This document shows, in pieces, positions 10,495 through 18,435 of a DNA stretch of 64,000 nt. Position 1 is the stretch's first letter; each line of letters begins with the position of its first letter. A model generated the notes under the pieces. That model was not told the DNA's origin. It saw only the letters and a list, made by a program, of their open reading frames with translations, and made no database searches. The position numbers and the translations under genes are program-made. Source of the stretch: an uncultured Brachyspira sp. (GTDB lineage Bacteria > Spirochaetota > Brachyspiria > Brachyspirales > Brachyspiraceae); contig NZ_CAJTQJ010000005.1 in the NCBI RefSeq assembly GCF_910578695.1, positions 58,730 through 122,729 on the forward strand, written 5' to 3'.

Positions 10495-10626
10495 ATGCCA
10501 AATAAAAAGACTAAGAAACTGCAAAATTCAAAAATTATGTTAACTGAGCATAAACTTGATGATGGTACAGTTGTCAAAGTTAATCCTACAGTTACGAGAA
10601 TAATATTATTTGATAATAAAGAATAA
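10495..10626 (+). CDS. 43-aa paralogue of the module's small protein
   Basis: ATG at 10495 preceded by AGGAG (10482-10486); stop 10624-10626. The segment LTEHKLDDGTVVKVNPTV then TRIILFDNKE aligns without gaps to WSEYILDDDTIIRVKYVV then TEIRLLDEKN of the protein at 9057-9254, so the two are paralogues. It has its own promoter and ends where the longer paralogue continues for about 20 residues. Whether it is a functional short version or a truncated copy is open. Confidence 0.65.
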   Translation: MPNKKTKKLQNSKIMLTEHKLDDGTVVKVNPTVTRIILFDNKE

Positions 10627-10703
10627 ATATTAAATTATTTTTTTATTAATTAAAAAATATAGCTTTTAAAGTATTATTTTTTAATTAAGTTTATGATTTT
10701 TTA

Positions 10704-11813
10704 TTAATTAATTCTTAAATCGCTGTTTTCAAATATGTATTTTTCTTTATAATTATAATCTGTATTATAATTATCGCTGTACATATCTGTTCTTACTTTC
10801 TTTCCTTCTTTTATAAATCTTTGTACTTTGTCTAGTAAAATTTTTTCATCTCCGCTTTTATATAGTATCAATATATCAAAATCATATTCATTTTTAGAAG
10901 AATATCCTGTATATAATTTATCCATATAAACTGCAAATCCTATAGCATTTTTTTTGTTTTCTTCATCTGAAGTATGGGCATTGAATTTAGCAAGAAGCTT
11001 ATCATATCTTCCTCCTGAAAGAACAGCATCATTATTTCCTTTTATATATCCTTTAAAAATTATTCCATTATAATAACCAAGTTTGCTTTCTATTGAAAAG
11101 TCAAGCAGTATTTTATCAAAGTTATTATAATTTTCAAATACTGCTAAGAGGCTTTTTAATTCATTATAGGCTTTCTGCATTTTTTCATTTATGATTATTT
11201 TATCTATTTTTTTTAATATATCTTTATAGCTTCCGCATAAGTCTATCAATGATATAATATTATTTGTATATTTTTCATTTATATTATTAGATATTAATAC
11301 TTTTTGTAAATCATGCTTATTCTTGCTGTATATAAAATTAAGTATTTCAAGTTTTTTATCTTCATCTAAATTAAGCTCATCTATTAAGGCGAACATAAAA
11401 TCTATGCTTGATATTTCTAATATATATTCATCGCTTATTGATTTTAAACTGTCTACAGCCATACTTATTATTTCTAAATTTGAATATGTATTTAAAGTTC
11501 CTATTATTTCAACGCCTATTTGCTGTATTTCTTCATATTCATTTGAAACATTATTTATTTTGTATATATCTTCTATATAGTAAATTTTTTTAGTATATTT
11601 ATCATTATCTTTTAAAATTTTTTTTACTATTGATAATGTAACATCAGGTCTTAATGATTGAAGATTTCCATTTAAATTCATAAATGTTAATATATGTTCA
11701 GTCTGAAGAAAATCTTTATAATTATTGTATAAATTATAATCTTCAAATTTGCTTAATTTAATTTTTTTGTATCCGTATTTTTCGTATATATTTGCTAATT
11801 TATATGCTGTCAT
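10704..11813 (-). CDS. hisZ: ATP phosphoribosyltransferase regulatory subunit
   Basis: 369 aa, homologous to the catalytic domain of histidyl-tRNA synthetase but lacking aminoacylation function. Motif-2-like NLNGNLQSLRPDVTLSIVKK (about 45-64) and motif-3-like VLSGGRYDKLLAKFN (about 265) are the best marks. HisZ pairs with short-form HisG as an octamer and mediates histidine feedback; the short hisG at 8268-8888 fits. Its position away from hisG, across the plus-strand module, is unusual since the two are often adjacent. A true HisS is less likely because of the length and the partner gene. Confidence 0.88.
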   Translation of the reverse strand: MTAYKLANIYEKYGYKKIKLSKFEDYNLYNNYKDFLQTEHILTFMNLNGNLQSLRPDVTLSIVKKILKDNDKYTKKIYYIEDIYKINNVSNEYEEIQQIGVEIIGTLNTYSNLEIISMAVDSLKSISDEYILEISSIDFMFALIDELNLDEDKKLEILNFIYSKNKHDLQKVLISNNINEKYTNNIISLIDLCGSYKDILKKIDKIIINEKMQKAYNELKSLLAVFENYNNFDKILLDFSIESKLGYYNGIIFKGYIKGNNDAVLSGGRYDKLLAKFNAHTSDEENKKNAIGFAVYMDKLYTGYSSKNEYDFDILILYKSGDEKILLDKVQRFIKEGKKVRTDMYSDNYNTDYNYKEKYIFENSDLRIN

Positions 11814-12044
11814 TATTAATTCTTCTTTTATTTAGAATTTTATTTAATTTTTATTATAATATAAAAAAATAAAAATAACCATATATAAAAAAAATTATGA
11901 AGCATCAAATGATTTATAAATTTATTTCAAAAACATTTTATGCATAAGTTAAAAAATATAAATGATTTATGTACTATATATTTTACTTAATATATTTTTG
12001 ACTGCAAATGATAATGGCAGAAAAATATTTTTTATTTGATAGAG

Positions 12045-12677
12045 TTAGTCATTATTTTTTATAGAATCCATTATATTAAATAAACAGCTTTCTAATTTTT
12101 TATCATCTATAAATTTTGAATCTATTTTTATATTATTTTCTTCTATGATGAAGTACTGCATTCCTGCTTTATTGATTAATTTCTCTTTTACAGTATCATT
12201 ATTTTTTATTCTTTCTTTCATATCTTCAGTATTTCCAAAATGTCCCGCTCCGTCATATTCTATGATTGCTATAGGCTCATTTATCCTATCGCCTTTTTTA
12301 TATGTTATTAAAAAATCACAGTAAAAATCTCTGAAAGTTTTCCAGACATCTGTATCTTCTTCTGTATCTAAAAATGCTTTGAATGATACCTGTTTGTAAA
12401 TATTATAGTCTTTAAATATTTTTAATATAGAATAAAAAATTTTAGTTTCTTCTATATTCATAATCTTTTTTACTTTTATATTTCCTGTATCCATATTTGA
12501 TAATCTTTGCTCAGTAATACTTTTTTTAATTTTTTTATTATATCTTTTATATTTATTATATTTTTTATAATAATATTTTTTAAAAGGTTTTTTATAACCA
12601 TTTTTATATGGGTTCTTTCCTAATTTAACTATAAAAAATAATACAAAAATTAAAATTATTAAATATATAAAAGACAT
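12045..12677 (-). CDS. Membrane-anchored DUF2726 protein (PD-(D/E)XK-like)
   Basis: 210 aa. One N-terminal membrane helix (about 3-19, IYLIILIFVLFFIV) is followed by a very basic Lys/Tyr linker (20-50) and a soluble domain. The domain contains FYCDFLITYKKGDRINEP then IAIIEYDGAGHFG and later RIKNNDTVKEKLINKAG, the layout of DUF2726, a restriction-endonuclease-like fold with a D...EYD core. It is a tandem paralogue of the next gene, 17 bases away. The biochemical role of membrane-bound DUF2726 proteins is not known to me; nucleic-acid binding or cleavage is an inference from the fold. The 230-base spacer to hisZ shows nothing clear. Confidence 0.8.
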   Translation of the reverse strand: MSFIYLIILIFVLFFIVKLGKNPYKNGYKKPFKKYYYKKYNKYKRYNKKIKKSITEQRLSNMDTGNIKVKKIMNIEETKIFYSILKIFKDYNIYKQVSFKAFLDTEEDTDVWKTFRDFYCDFLITYKKGDRINEPIAIIEYDGAGHFGNTEDMKERIKNNDTVKEKLINKAGMQYFIIEENNIKIDSKFIDDKKLESCLFNIMDSIKNND

Positions 12678-12694
12678 AAATATACTCCAAAGTT

Positions 12695-13315
12695 TTAAGA
12701 TAAAATATTATTAATATCTTTAAGGTATTCATTTAATTTTTCAGTATCTATTAAACCTGATTTCATTTTTATATCATCATCTTTTATTATAAAATATTTA
12801 AGCCCTATTTTATTAAAAAGCTTTTCTCTTATCATATCATTATCTTTTACTCTTTCAGCCTTTTTTTCATTATCGCCGAAGTGTCCGCCCCCATGATATT
12901 CTATCACTGCTATAGGTTCATTCATTTTGCTTCCTTTTCTATGAGTTATTAAAAAATCACAGTAAAAATCTCTGAAAGTTTTCCAAGAATCCGTATCTTC
13001 CTCTCCTTTCAAAAATGCTCTGAAAGATACCTGAGGATTTACATTATAATCATTAAATATTTTAACCATAGAATAAAAAATTTTAGTTTCTTCTATATTC
13101 ATAACCTTTTTTGTTTTTATACTGCCGCTTTCCATATATTTTAATCTTTGCTCTGTTATTTTATTTGATGTATTAGATTTATTATTTTCTATATTGTCTG
13201 TATCGATTTCATATTCTTCATAAATTGTCTTTCTTTTTTTTCTAAATATGAATATAAATATAGCGGGAATTAAAATAAAAAGAACAGCAGAAATTATTAA
13301 GTCTTTTTCATTCAT
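12695..13315 (-). CDS. Membrane-anchored DUF2726 protein, paralogue
   Basis: 206 aa, same plan as its neighbour: N-terminal membrane helix (about 6-24, IISAVLFILIPAIFIFIF), basic linker, then KITEQRLKYMESGSIKTKKV and the DUF2726 core FYCDFLITHRKGSKMNEP with IAVIEYHGGGHFG. The core EYDGAGHFG of the other copy reads EYHGGGHFG here, so one of the candidate acidic residues is replaced by His. The pair probably arose by tandem duplication and is co-transcribed with this copy first. Confidence 0.8.
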   Translation of the reverse strand: MNEKDLIISAVLFILIPAIFIFIFRKKRKTIYEEYEIDTDNIENNKSNTSNKITEQRLKYMESGSIKTKKVMNIEETKIFYSMVKIFNDYNVNPQVSFRAFLKGEEDTDSWKTFRDFYCDFLITHRKGSKMNEPIAVIEYHGGGHFGDNEKKAERVKDNDMIREKLFNKIGLKYFIIKDDDIKMKSGLIDTEKLNEYLKDINNILS

Positions 13316-13435
13316 AATAAAAATCCCTATTATTGCAATTAATATATTTATTTAAATATTATAATTTTACAATATTTCAAATATAATATTTAATTTACTA
13401 TTTATTCATATTAGGTATTTTATAGTTTTGCCTAT

Positions 13436-13477
13436 TATTATATCAACTATCTAATTATATTATATTAACTATCTGAT
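13436..13477. repeat. Imperfect tandem repeat in AT-rich spacer
   Basis: Two 20-base copies, TATTATATCAACTATCTAAT (13436-13455) and TATTATATTAACTATCTGAT (13458-13477), differ at two positions. They sit in the gap between the pseudouridine synthase (minus) and the DUF2726 pair (minus). Nothing else is evident in 13316-13584. Confidence 0.5.
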
Positions 13478-13584
13478 ATATTTTTAAATACTAGTTTTGC
13501 AATAATAATTATAGTATAGTAAAAATTGCTGAAACTGTCAATATGATTTTATTTTTTTGTATGATATTTATTTTTATAAATTTA

Positions 13585-14271
13585 TTAATTTTTTATAAGA
13601 ATAGAATCTATTTCATTTTGCGATAAATGTTTAAAAGTGCCTTCTTTTATATCATCTAAAAAAATTCCGCCTATTCTTAATCTTTTAAGTATTATAACTT
13701 CAAAGCCTATCTTTTGGCACATTCTTCTTATTTGTCTGTTTTTACCTTCTGTAAGAATTATATTAAATGAATTTTTATTTATCCTTTTTATTTCAGCAGG
13801 CTTTAATTTTTGTCCGTCTAAAGAAATTCCGTATTCAAGTTTTTTTAATGCACCGTCAGGAATATCATCATTAACTTTAACATAGTATTCTTTTTCGCAA
13901 TTACTATTTTCGCCTATAATTTTTTTTGCAAATACTCCGTCATTGGTAAGAATTATAAGTCCTTTGCTGTCTTTATCTAATCTTCCTATTGGATATATAC
14001 TCTTAAAATCTTTTTTTACTAAATCATATATAGGCTTTCCTTCTTTTTTATTAGATGATACAACATAACCTATAGGCTTATTTAATTTTATATATATTTT
14101 GCTTTCTTTATACTGTTTTATATTACATTCTACTTTATCATTTTCAGATACTTGAACTGCAGGATTATTTATTATTTCTCCATTAACTTTAACATTTCCC
14201 TCTTGAATAAGTTTATCAGCTTCTCTTCTGCTCGCTATATTTAATGATGCTATATATTTGTTTAATCTCAT
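13585..14271 (-). CDS. rRNA pseudouridine synthase, RsuA/RluB/E/F family
   Basis: 228 aa. N-terminal S4 RNA-binding domain (MRLNKYIASLNIASRREAD, residues 1-19, through VKVNGEII) followed by the catalytic domain with GRLDKDSKGLIILTNDG (about 95-111, the Asp is the catalytic nucleophile) and GKNRQIRRMCQKIG (about 178). Converts a specific uridine in rRNA to pseudouridine. The choice between RluB, RluF and RsuA types cannot be made by eye. It stands alone on the minus strand, divergent from the FlaA genes. Confidence 0.93.
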   Translation of the reverse strand: MRLNKYIASLNIASRREADKLIQEGNVKVNGEIINNPAVQVSENDKVECNIKQYKESKIYIKLNKPIGYVVSSNKKEGKPIYDLVKKDFKSIYPIGRLDKDSKGLIILTNDGVFAKKIIGENSNCEKEYYVKVNDDIPDGALKKLEYGISLDGQKLKPAEIKRINKNSFNIILTEGKNRQIRRMCQKIGFEVIILKRLRIGGIFLDDIKEGTFKHLSQNEIDSILIKN

Positions 14272-14403
14272 ACTTTGCTAAACTCAATAAATTTCCAGCA
14301 TATATTAACATAATATCATTTTTTATCAAATTTTAATAATATTTTCTAAAATTATAGTATTATTATATCGATATAATAATTATGAGAATTTTATATTTTA
14401 TAG

Positions 14404-14432
14404 TTGACAATTTTTGCTGATTATAATATAAT
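14404..14432 (+). promoter_or_regulatory. Perfect sigma-70 promoter of the FlaA pair
   Basis: TTGACA (14404-14409), 17-nt spacer, TATAAT (14427-14432), both consensus. AAGGAGA at 14474-14480 is the ribosome site. The same TTGACAA start and AT-rich spacer occur before flaA at 53409. Confidence 0.85.
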
Positions 14433-14487
14433 TATGCTAAGTTATTGGATATAATTGCTTAGCTATAAATATTAAGGAGAGTGCGCT

Positions 14488-15306
14488 ATGAAATTCTATA
14501 GAAGTACGGGAGATTTTTCTCGCTACCTCATAATCATTTGTCTATTCATTAGCATATGTACAGCTGCTGTCTATGGACAAACTTCTAGTGTTTATATGGA
14601 AACTAGACTACTTTACAACTTTGAAACATTAGATGAATGGCAGCCTATATCAAATGCCAGCCGATTTATGTTTAAAGGAGATAGAACAAATGAAAATGGA
14701 GTTGTAATGAAATATCCTAATATGAGATTATTCGCTACAAAGCCATACGGTATGGGTAACCAAAGTTATAATTCAACCAATTCATTATCAGTAAGTGTTT
14801 CTTTTTTCAGAAAATCATATAATTTCTTTGATTTAGTTCCAACAGTACAAAAAATCATACCTGGTAAAGCTCAGACTTTTGATGTTTGGGTATGGGGTGG
14901 TAACTATGACTATACTATGGAAATGATATTTGAAGATTATCGTGGTTATACTTATACATTGCCTTTAGGATCAATAAGATACATAGGCTGGAAAAATATG
15001 AGTACATCAGTACCATCATTTATTCCTCAGGAAGAGCCTTATGTTCCTAGAGCTAAAGGTTTAAGATTTATGAATTTCCGTTTCTGGTCATCACCAGAGG
15101 AAAGAGCTGATAATTTCGTAGTTTTATTGGACTATTTCCAAACAGTTACAGATACATTTAGAGAGGCTTATGACGGTTCTGACATAGAAACTACATTAGG
15201 TCAGGAAGTAGGCGGAAGATCTTCTGAACAATATACAGAAAACGGAGCTCAGGTAGTAGGCGAAGGCGGCGGAGCTGCTGCAGAAAATACGCAAGAAGCA
15301 CAATAA
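14488..15306 (+). CDS. FlaA-family flagellar filament outer layer (sheath) protein
   Basis: 272 aa. A signal peptide is visible (hydrophobic 14-27, cleavage after about VYG), so the protein is exported to the periplasm, where spirochaete flagella lie. FlaA-family features are LLYNFETLDEWQPIS near the N-terminus, DVWVWGGNYDYTMEMIFED (about 132-150) and the IRYIGWKNMSTSVPSFIP stretch (about 165). FlaA forms the sheath around the FlaB core of periplasmic flagella. It is the first gene of a two-gene FlaA operon under a strong promoter. The C-terminal tail is Gly/Ala/Glu rich. Confidence 0.88.
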   Translation: MKFYRSTGDFSRYLIIICLFISICTAAVYGQTSSVYMETRLLYNFETLDEWQPISNASRFMFKGDRTNENGVVMKYPNMRLFATKPYGMGNQSYNSTNSLSVSVSFFRKSYNFFDLVPTVQKIIPGKAQTFDVWVWGGNYDYTMEMIFEDYRGYTYTLPLGSIRYIGWKNMSTSVPSFIPQEEPYVPRAKGLRFMNFRFWSSPEERADNFVVLLDYFQTVTDTFREAYDGSDIETTLGQEVGGRSSEQYTENGAQVVGEGGGAAAENTQEAQ

Positions 15307-15317
15307 TAAGGAGAAGA

Positions 15318-16022
15318 ATGAATATGAAAAGATTAAGTATCTTGATAACAATGTTAATTCTAACTGTTGCATTCTTGTTGTTTGCCCAAGATGCAGCTCA
15401 AACAGGCGATCAGAATGCTCAGAATAATGATGGTAATAATTTTGTAACAGAAGCTATAACTAATTATTTAATAGATGATTTTGAATTTGCTAATACATGG
15501 CAGGCTTCTATGCCTAGAGATTATGGCGTAGTAGGCATCATTCGCCGTGAGGGCGGACCTGCTGATGTTATAGCTGAAGGCGAAGAAAATAATAAATATA
15601 TTTTAGGTGCCAAAGTAGAGTATTTTAGAACTGGTTATCCTTGGTTCTCTGTTACTCCTCCTAGACCAGTTAAAATACCTGGTTATACTAAAGAAATTAG
15701 TGTTTGGGTAGCAGGCCGTAACCATAATAATAGAATGAGTTTCTATGTTTATGATATAAATGGTAAGCCTCAGTCAATAGGTAATGAACCTCTTAATTTT
15801 ATGGGTTGGAAAAATATTACTATACAGGTTCCTGCTAGTATAGAACAAGAAGATTTTAGAGGTCAGGTAGAGCAGGGTATTAGCTTTATGGGTATACATG
15901 TTAAAGTTGATCCTAGGGACTCTTATGGTAAGTATTATATCTATTTTGATCAATTAATGGCTAAAACTGATATGTACTTAGAAACTTATAGAGAAGAAGA
16001 TGACCCATTAGATACTTGGTAA
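15318..16022 (+). CDS. Second FlaA-family sheath protein
   Basis: 234 aa, starting 11 bases after the previous stop behind AAGGAGAAG. Signal peptide (hydrophobic 6-21, cleavage near LFAQ). The shared family signatures are IDDFEFANTWQASMPRD, EISVWVAGRNHNNRMSFYVYD and LNFMGWKNITIQVPASI, which parallel the upstream paralogue. The two are co-transcribed and end at the terminator at 16046. A minor sheath component is the likeliest role. Confidence 0.87.
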   Translation: MNMKRLSILITMLILTVAFLLFAQDAAQTGDQNAQNNDGNNFVTEAITNYLIDDFEFANTWQASMPRDYGVVGIIRREGGPADVIAEGEENNKYILGAKVEYFRTGYPWFSVTPPRPVKIPGYTKEISVWVAGRNHNNRMSFYVYDINGKPQSIGNEPLNFMGWKNITIQVPASIEQEDFRGQVEQGISFMGIHVKVDPRDSYGKYYIYFDQLMAKTDMYLETYREEDDPLDTW

Positions 16023-16045
16023 TTTATTAAGTATTTGAAGATATT

Positions 16046-16083
16046 AAAGGTAAGGTGTTATTTTTATGCCTTACCTTTTTTAT
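16046..16083 (+). terminator. Terminator of the FlaA pair
   Basis: Perfect 10-bp stem AAAGGTAAGG (16046-16055) with CCTTACCTTT (16069-16078), 13-nt loop, followed by TTTATA. Confidence 0.9.
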
Positions 16084-16108
16084 AATTAAATTTTGTTTCG
16101 GAGGTTTT

Positions 16109-16261
16109 ATGTCTTTTTTTATGAATTTATCTTTAGTAAATAAGCTTTTATTAATAGGCTTCATATTGCTGGCAGTATATTCTATAACAACTAGAATTGT
16201 AAATAATAGAGTAAATAAAGATAAAAAAGAAAATGATAATAAAAAAGAAAATGATAATTAA
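16109..16261 (+). CDS. Small single-pass membrane protein
   Basis: 50 aa from the ATG at 16109, preceded by GGAGG (16100-16104). An upstream in-frame ATG at 16055 lies inside the FlaA terminator stem and is not credible. One membrane helix (about 10-26, KLLLIGFILLAVYSITT) is followed by a charged tail with a KENDN repeat. It overlaps nothing and is followed after 12 bases by another small membrane-anchored protein, so the two probably form an operon. Function unknown. Confidence 0.6.
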   Translation: MSFFMNLSLVNKLLLIGFILLAVYSITTRIVNNRVNKDKKENDNKKENDN

Positions 16262-16273
16262 TAAGGACTTTTT

Positions 16274-16792
16274 ATGAGTGAATTACTTGTATATATTATA
16301 ATAGGTATTGTATGGCTTATAGCAAGCTTAATAACAAAAGCAAATAAACAAAATAATAAAAAAAGAATAAATACTAATAAAACAAGAAATAATAATACAA
16401 GTACTTATACTTCAAAAAATATAAAAGCTGATGATGAAGAAGAAATATTTAGAGAATTGCAGAAAAATATCAGAAATTTAAAGAACTATAATGAAGAAGT
16501 TCTTAGAGAAAATACAAAAAAGGAAGAAGTATATACTAGTAATTATGAAACTTCAAATTATGATAGAGAAATATTAGAACTTCAGGAAAAATATAATTCA
16601 AAAATTACACAAATAAATAATATAAAAAATGATTCAAATTACAGTGATATTAATAATTTAGATAATAAATCAGAAAGTGAAATATATATAAATTCTATAC
16701 TTTCTTCTTTGGATATAAAAAAAGCCATAATATATAATGCTATACTTGAACCTAAAAGAATTAATTATAGAAGACTAAAAAATAGAACTTAA
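16274..16792 (+). CDS. Membrane-anchored coiled protein of unknown function
   Basis: 172 aa. One N-terminal membrane helix (about 4-21, LLVYIIIGIVWLIASLI), then a long Asn/Lys/Glu-rich region with coiled-coil character (about 60-125), and a short ordered-looking C-terminus with SILSSLDIKKAIIYNAILEP. An AAGGA ribosome site precedes the start. The C-terminal phrase resembles tails of Brachyspira membrane proteins that end in an ILEPKRINYR-like motif, but I do not recognise a named family. Confidence 0.6.
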   Translation: MSELLVYIIIGIVWLIASLITKANKQNNKKRINTNKTRNNNTSTYTSKNIKADDEEEIFRELQKNIRNLKNYNEEVLRENTKKEEVYTSNYETSNYDREILELQEKYNSKITQINNIKNDSNYSDINNLDNKSESEIYINSILSSLDIKKAIIYNAILEPKRINYRRLKNRT

Positions 16793-16838
16793 TAATAAAA
16801 CTTTAATTAGAGTTTATTTATATATAGAGAGTTTAATA

Positions 16839-17633
16839 ATGAAATCATTTGAAGAGCTTATATCTGTCATACAAACTTTGAGAGGAGAAAATGGCTGTGC
16901 TTGGGATAGAGTACAAACTTTTGATAGTCTTATTCCCTGTTTTTTGGAAGAGGCTTATGAGGTTATAGAGGCTATAAATAATAGAGATTATGAAAATATA
17001 AAAGAAGAATTGGGAGATGTGCTTTTGCATGTGGTATTTTTTTCGGAACTTGCTAAAGATGAAAATAAATTTGATATAAATGATGTTTGCCTTAATATTA
17101 ATAAAAAACTCATAAGAAGGCATCCTCATGTATTTGGAGATAGTGATGTTAAAGATGTGCAGGGTATATTAAAGCAATGGGATAAAATAAAAAAAGAAGA
17201 AAAAGAGAATAATAATATAAATGAGTTTAAAAGCATACTTGATGAAATCCCTAAATCTTTACCTATAATGGAAAAATCGTACAAATTGATGAAAAAAGCT
17301 GCAAGTGTTGGATTTGAATACAAAAATATTGACGATTCTCTTTCAAAAATAGATGAAGAACTTTTAGAAGTTAAAGAGGCTTATAAAGAAAAAGATAAGG
17401 AACATTTAGAAGAGGAAATCGGCGATTTAATTATGACAGTTCTTGATTTTGCCCGTATGAATAAAATTAATCCTGTCAATTCTCTTATAAAAGTTAATAA
17501 TAAATTCAAAAAAAGATTTAATTATATAGAAGAAACTGCTGCTGAAATGAATAAAAAATTAGAGTGTATGACTTTAGAAGAAATGGATAATCTTTGGAAT
17601 GAATACAAGAAAAAAGAAAGAGAAGATAAATGA
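16839..17633 (+). CDS. mazG: Nucleoside triphosphate pyrophosphohydrolase MazG
   Basis: 264 aa with two MazG domains. The first has ENGCAWDRVQTFDSLIPCF (about 17-35) and the metal-binding set EEAYEVIEAINN plus EELGDVLLHVVFF (about 37-66). The second has EEIGDLIMTVLDFARMNKIN (about 190). It hydrolyses (d)NTPs to monophosphates, cleansing aberrant nucleotides, and can lower ppGpp. Its stop codon overlaps the start of the peroxidase gene by 4 bases (ATGA), so the two are coupled. Confidence 0.95.
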   Translation: MKSFEELISVIQTLRGENGCAWDRVQTFDSLIPCFLEEAYEVIEAINNRDYENIKEELGDVLLHVVFFSELAKDENKFDINDVCLNINKKLIRRHPHVFGDSDVKDVQGILKQWDKIKKEEKENNNINEFKSILDEIPKSLPIMEKSYKLMKKAASVGFEYKNIDDSLSKIDEELLEVKEAYKEKDKEHLEEEIGDLIMTVLDFARMNKINPVNSLIKVNNKFKKRFNYIEETAAEMNKKLECMTLEEMDNLWNEYKKKEREDK

Positions 17634-18103
17634 GTATATATGACTTTAATGTTAAAGATATTAATGGCAATGATGTATCTTTAGCAAAGTATAAAAATAA
17701 AGTTGTTTTGATAGTTAATACTGCTACTAAATGCGGTTTTACCAAGCAGTACAAAGATTTAGAAAATATATATGAAATGTATAATAGCAGAGGGTTTGAA
17801 ATATTGGATTTTCCTTGTAATCAATTTTTGAATCAAGCACCTCAATCAGATGAGAAAATAGATAATTTTTGTAAACTTAAATATAATACAACTTTTGATA
17901 GATTTAAAAAAATAGATGTAAAAGGAAAAAATATAGAACCTTTGTATTTATATCTTATTAATAACAGCAATTATTTTCTTAATAAAAATATAAAATGGAA
18001 TTTCACTAAATTTTTGATAAATAGAGAAGGGTATATAATACATAGATTTTCTAGTATTGATTCAATAAATAAAATTAAAAAATATATAGATAAATTTATA
18101 TAA
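17630..18103 (+). CDS. Glutathione peroxidase-family thiol peroxidase
   Basis: 157 aa. The family box VVLIVNTATKCGFTKQYKDL carries the peroxidatic Cys near residue 36, where mammalian enzymes have selenocysteine. LDFPCNQFLNQAPQSDEK (second Cys, Gln) and the Trp-Asn pair in NIKWNFTKFLINREG complete the active site. Reduces hydroperoxides, in bacteria usually with thioredoxin. It overlaps mazG by 4 bases and is the last gene of that run. Confidence 0.93.
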   Translation: MSIYDFNVKDINGNDVSLAKYKNKVVLIVNTATKCGFTKQYKDLENIYEMYNSRGFEILDFPCNQFLNQAPQSDEKIDNFCKLKYNTTFDRFKKIDVKGKNIEPLYLYLINNSNYFLNKNIKWNFTKFLINREGYIIHRFSSIDSINKIKKYIDKFI

Positions 18104-18212
18104 TAATCTATTTATTTTGTGAATATCAAAGTTTATAATTTATATTCATTAATATAAAAATTCAATTATAAAAAAATAATCAAATAATTTTATGCTTTTA
18201 AATATTTTTGCA

Positions 18213-18240
18213 TTGACAATTTTTTTTATTGATATATAAT
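18213..18240 (+). promoter_or_regulatory. Sigma-70 promoter of the TetR-ABC operon
   Basis: TTGACA (18213-18218), 16-nt spacer, TATAAT (18235-18240). The operator palindrome begins on its last base. Confidence 0.8.
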
Positions 18241-18252
18241 GAACAATGTTCA
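18240..18252. promoter_or_regulatory. Palindromic operator, probably for the TetR regulator
   Basis: TGAACAATGTTCA is a perfect 13-bp palindrome around a central A. It overlaps the end of the -10 box and the transcription start. Its form is typical of TetR-family operators and it lies 183 bases before a TetR-family gene, so autorepression is the simplest reading. Confidence 0.7.
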
Positions 18253-18306
18253 ATATTTAGACATATAACAGCTGTCTTAATTTTTTTATATTAGAAAACT
18301 AAATAT

Positions 18307-18410
18307 AAAAATTGTGAGCGTATAGCAAAGTCATTTGCTATACACTTTGTGGGAACAATTTTTATTAGCAATAATAAAGAGGTTATAAACTAATTCAAAG
18401 CGAGTTTATA
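18307..18410 (+). other. Structured leader of the TetR-ABC operon (hairpins)
   Basis: Between the operator and the TetR start codon there are nested and successive inverted repeats. The first is TATAGCAAA (18321-18329) with TTTGCTATA (18334-18342), enclosed by AAAAATTGT (18307-18315) with ACAATTTTT (18355-18363). A further stem is TATAAAC (18384-18390) with GTTTATA (18404-18410). The leader is about 185 nt and contains no open frame of note. It may be a regulatory leader or a dispersed palindromic repeat. Confidence 0.5.
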
Positions 18411-18435
18411 GCTAGAAATAATAAATAATAATTTT

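Noticed and set aside
16055..16108. Upstream start of the 16109 gene
   Set aside because: The ATG at 16055 is inside the FlaA terminator stem; GGAGG before 16109 marks the real start.
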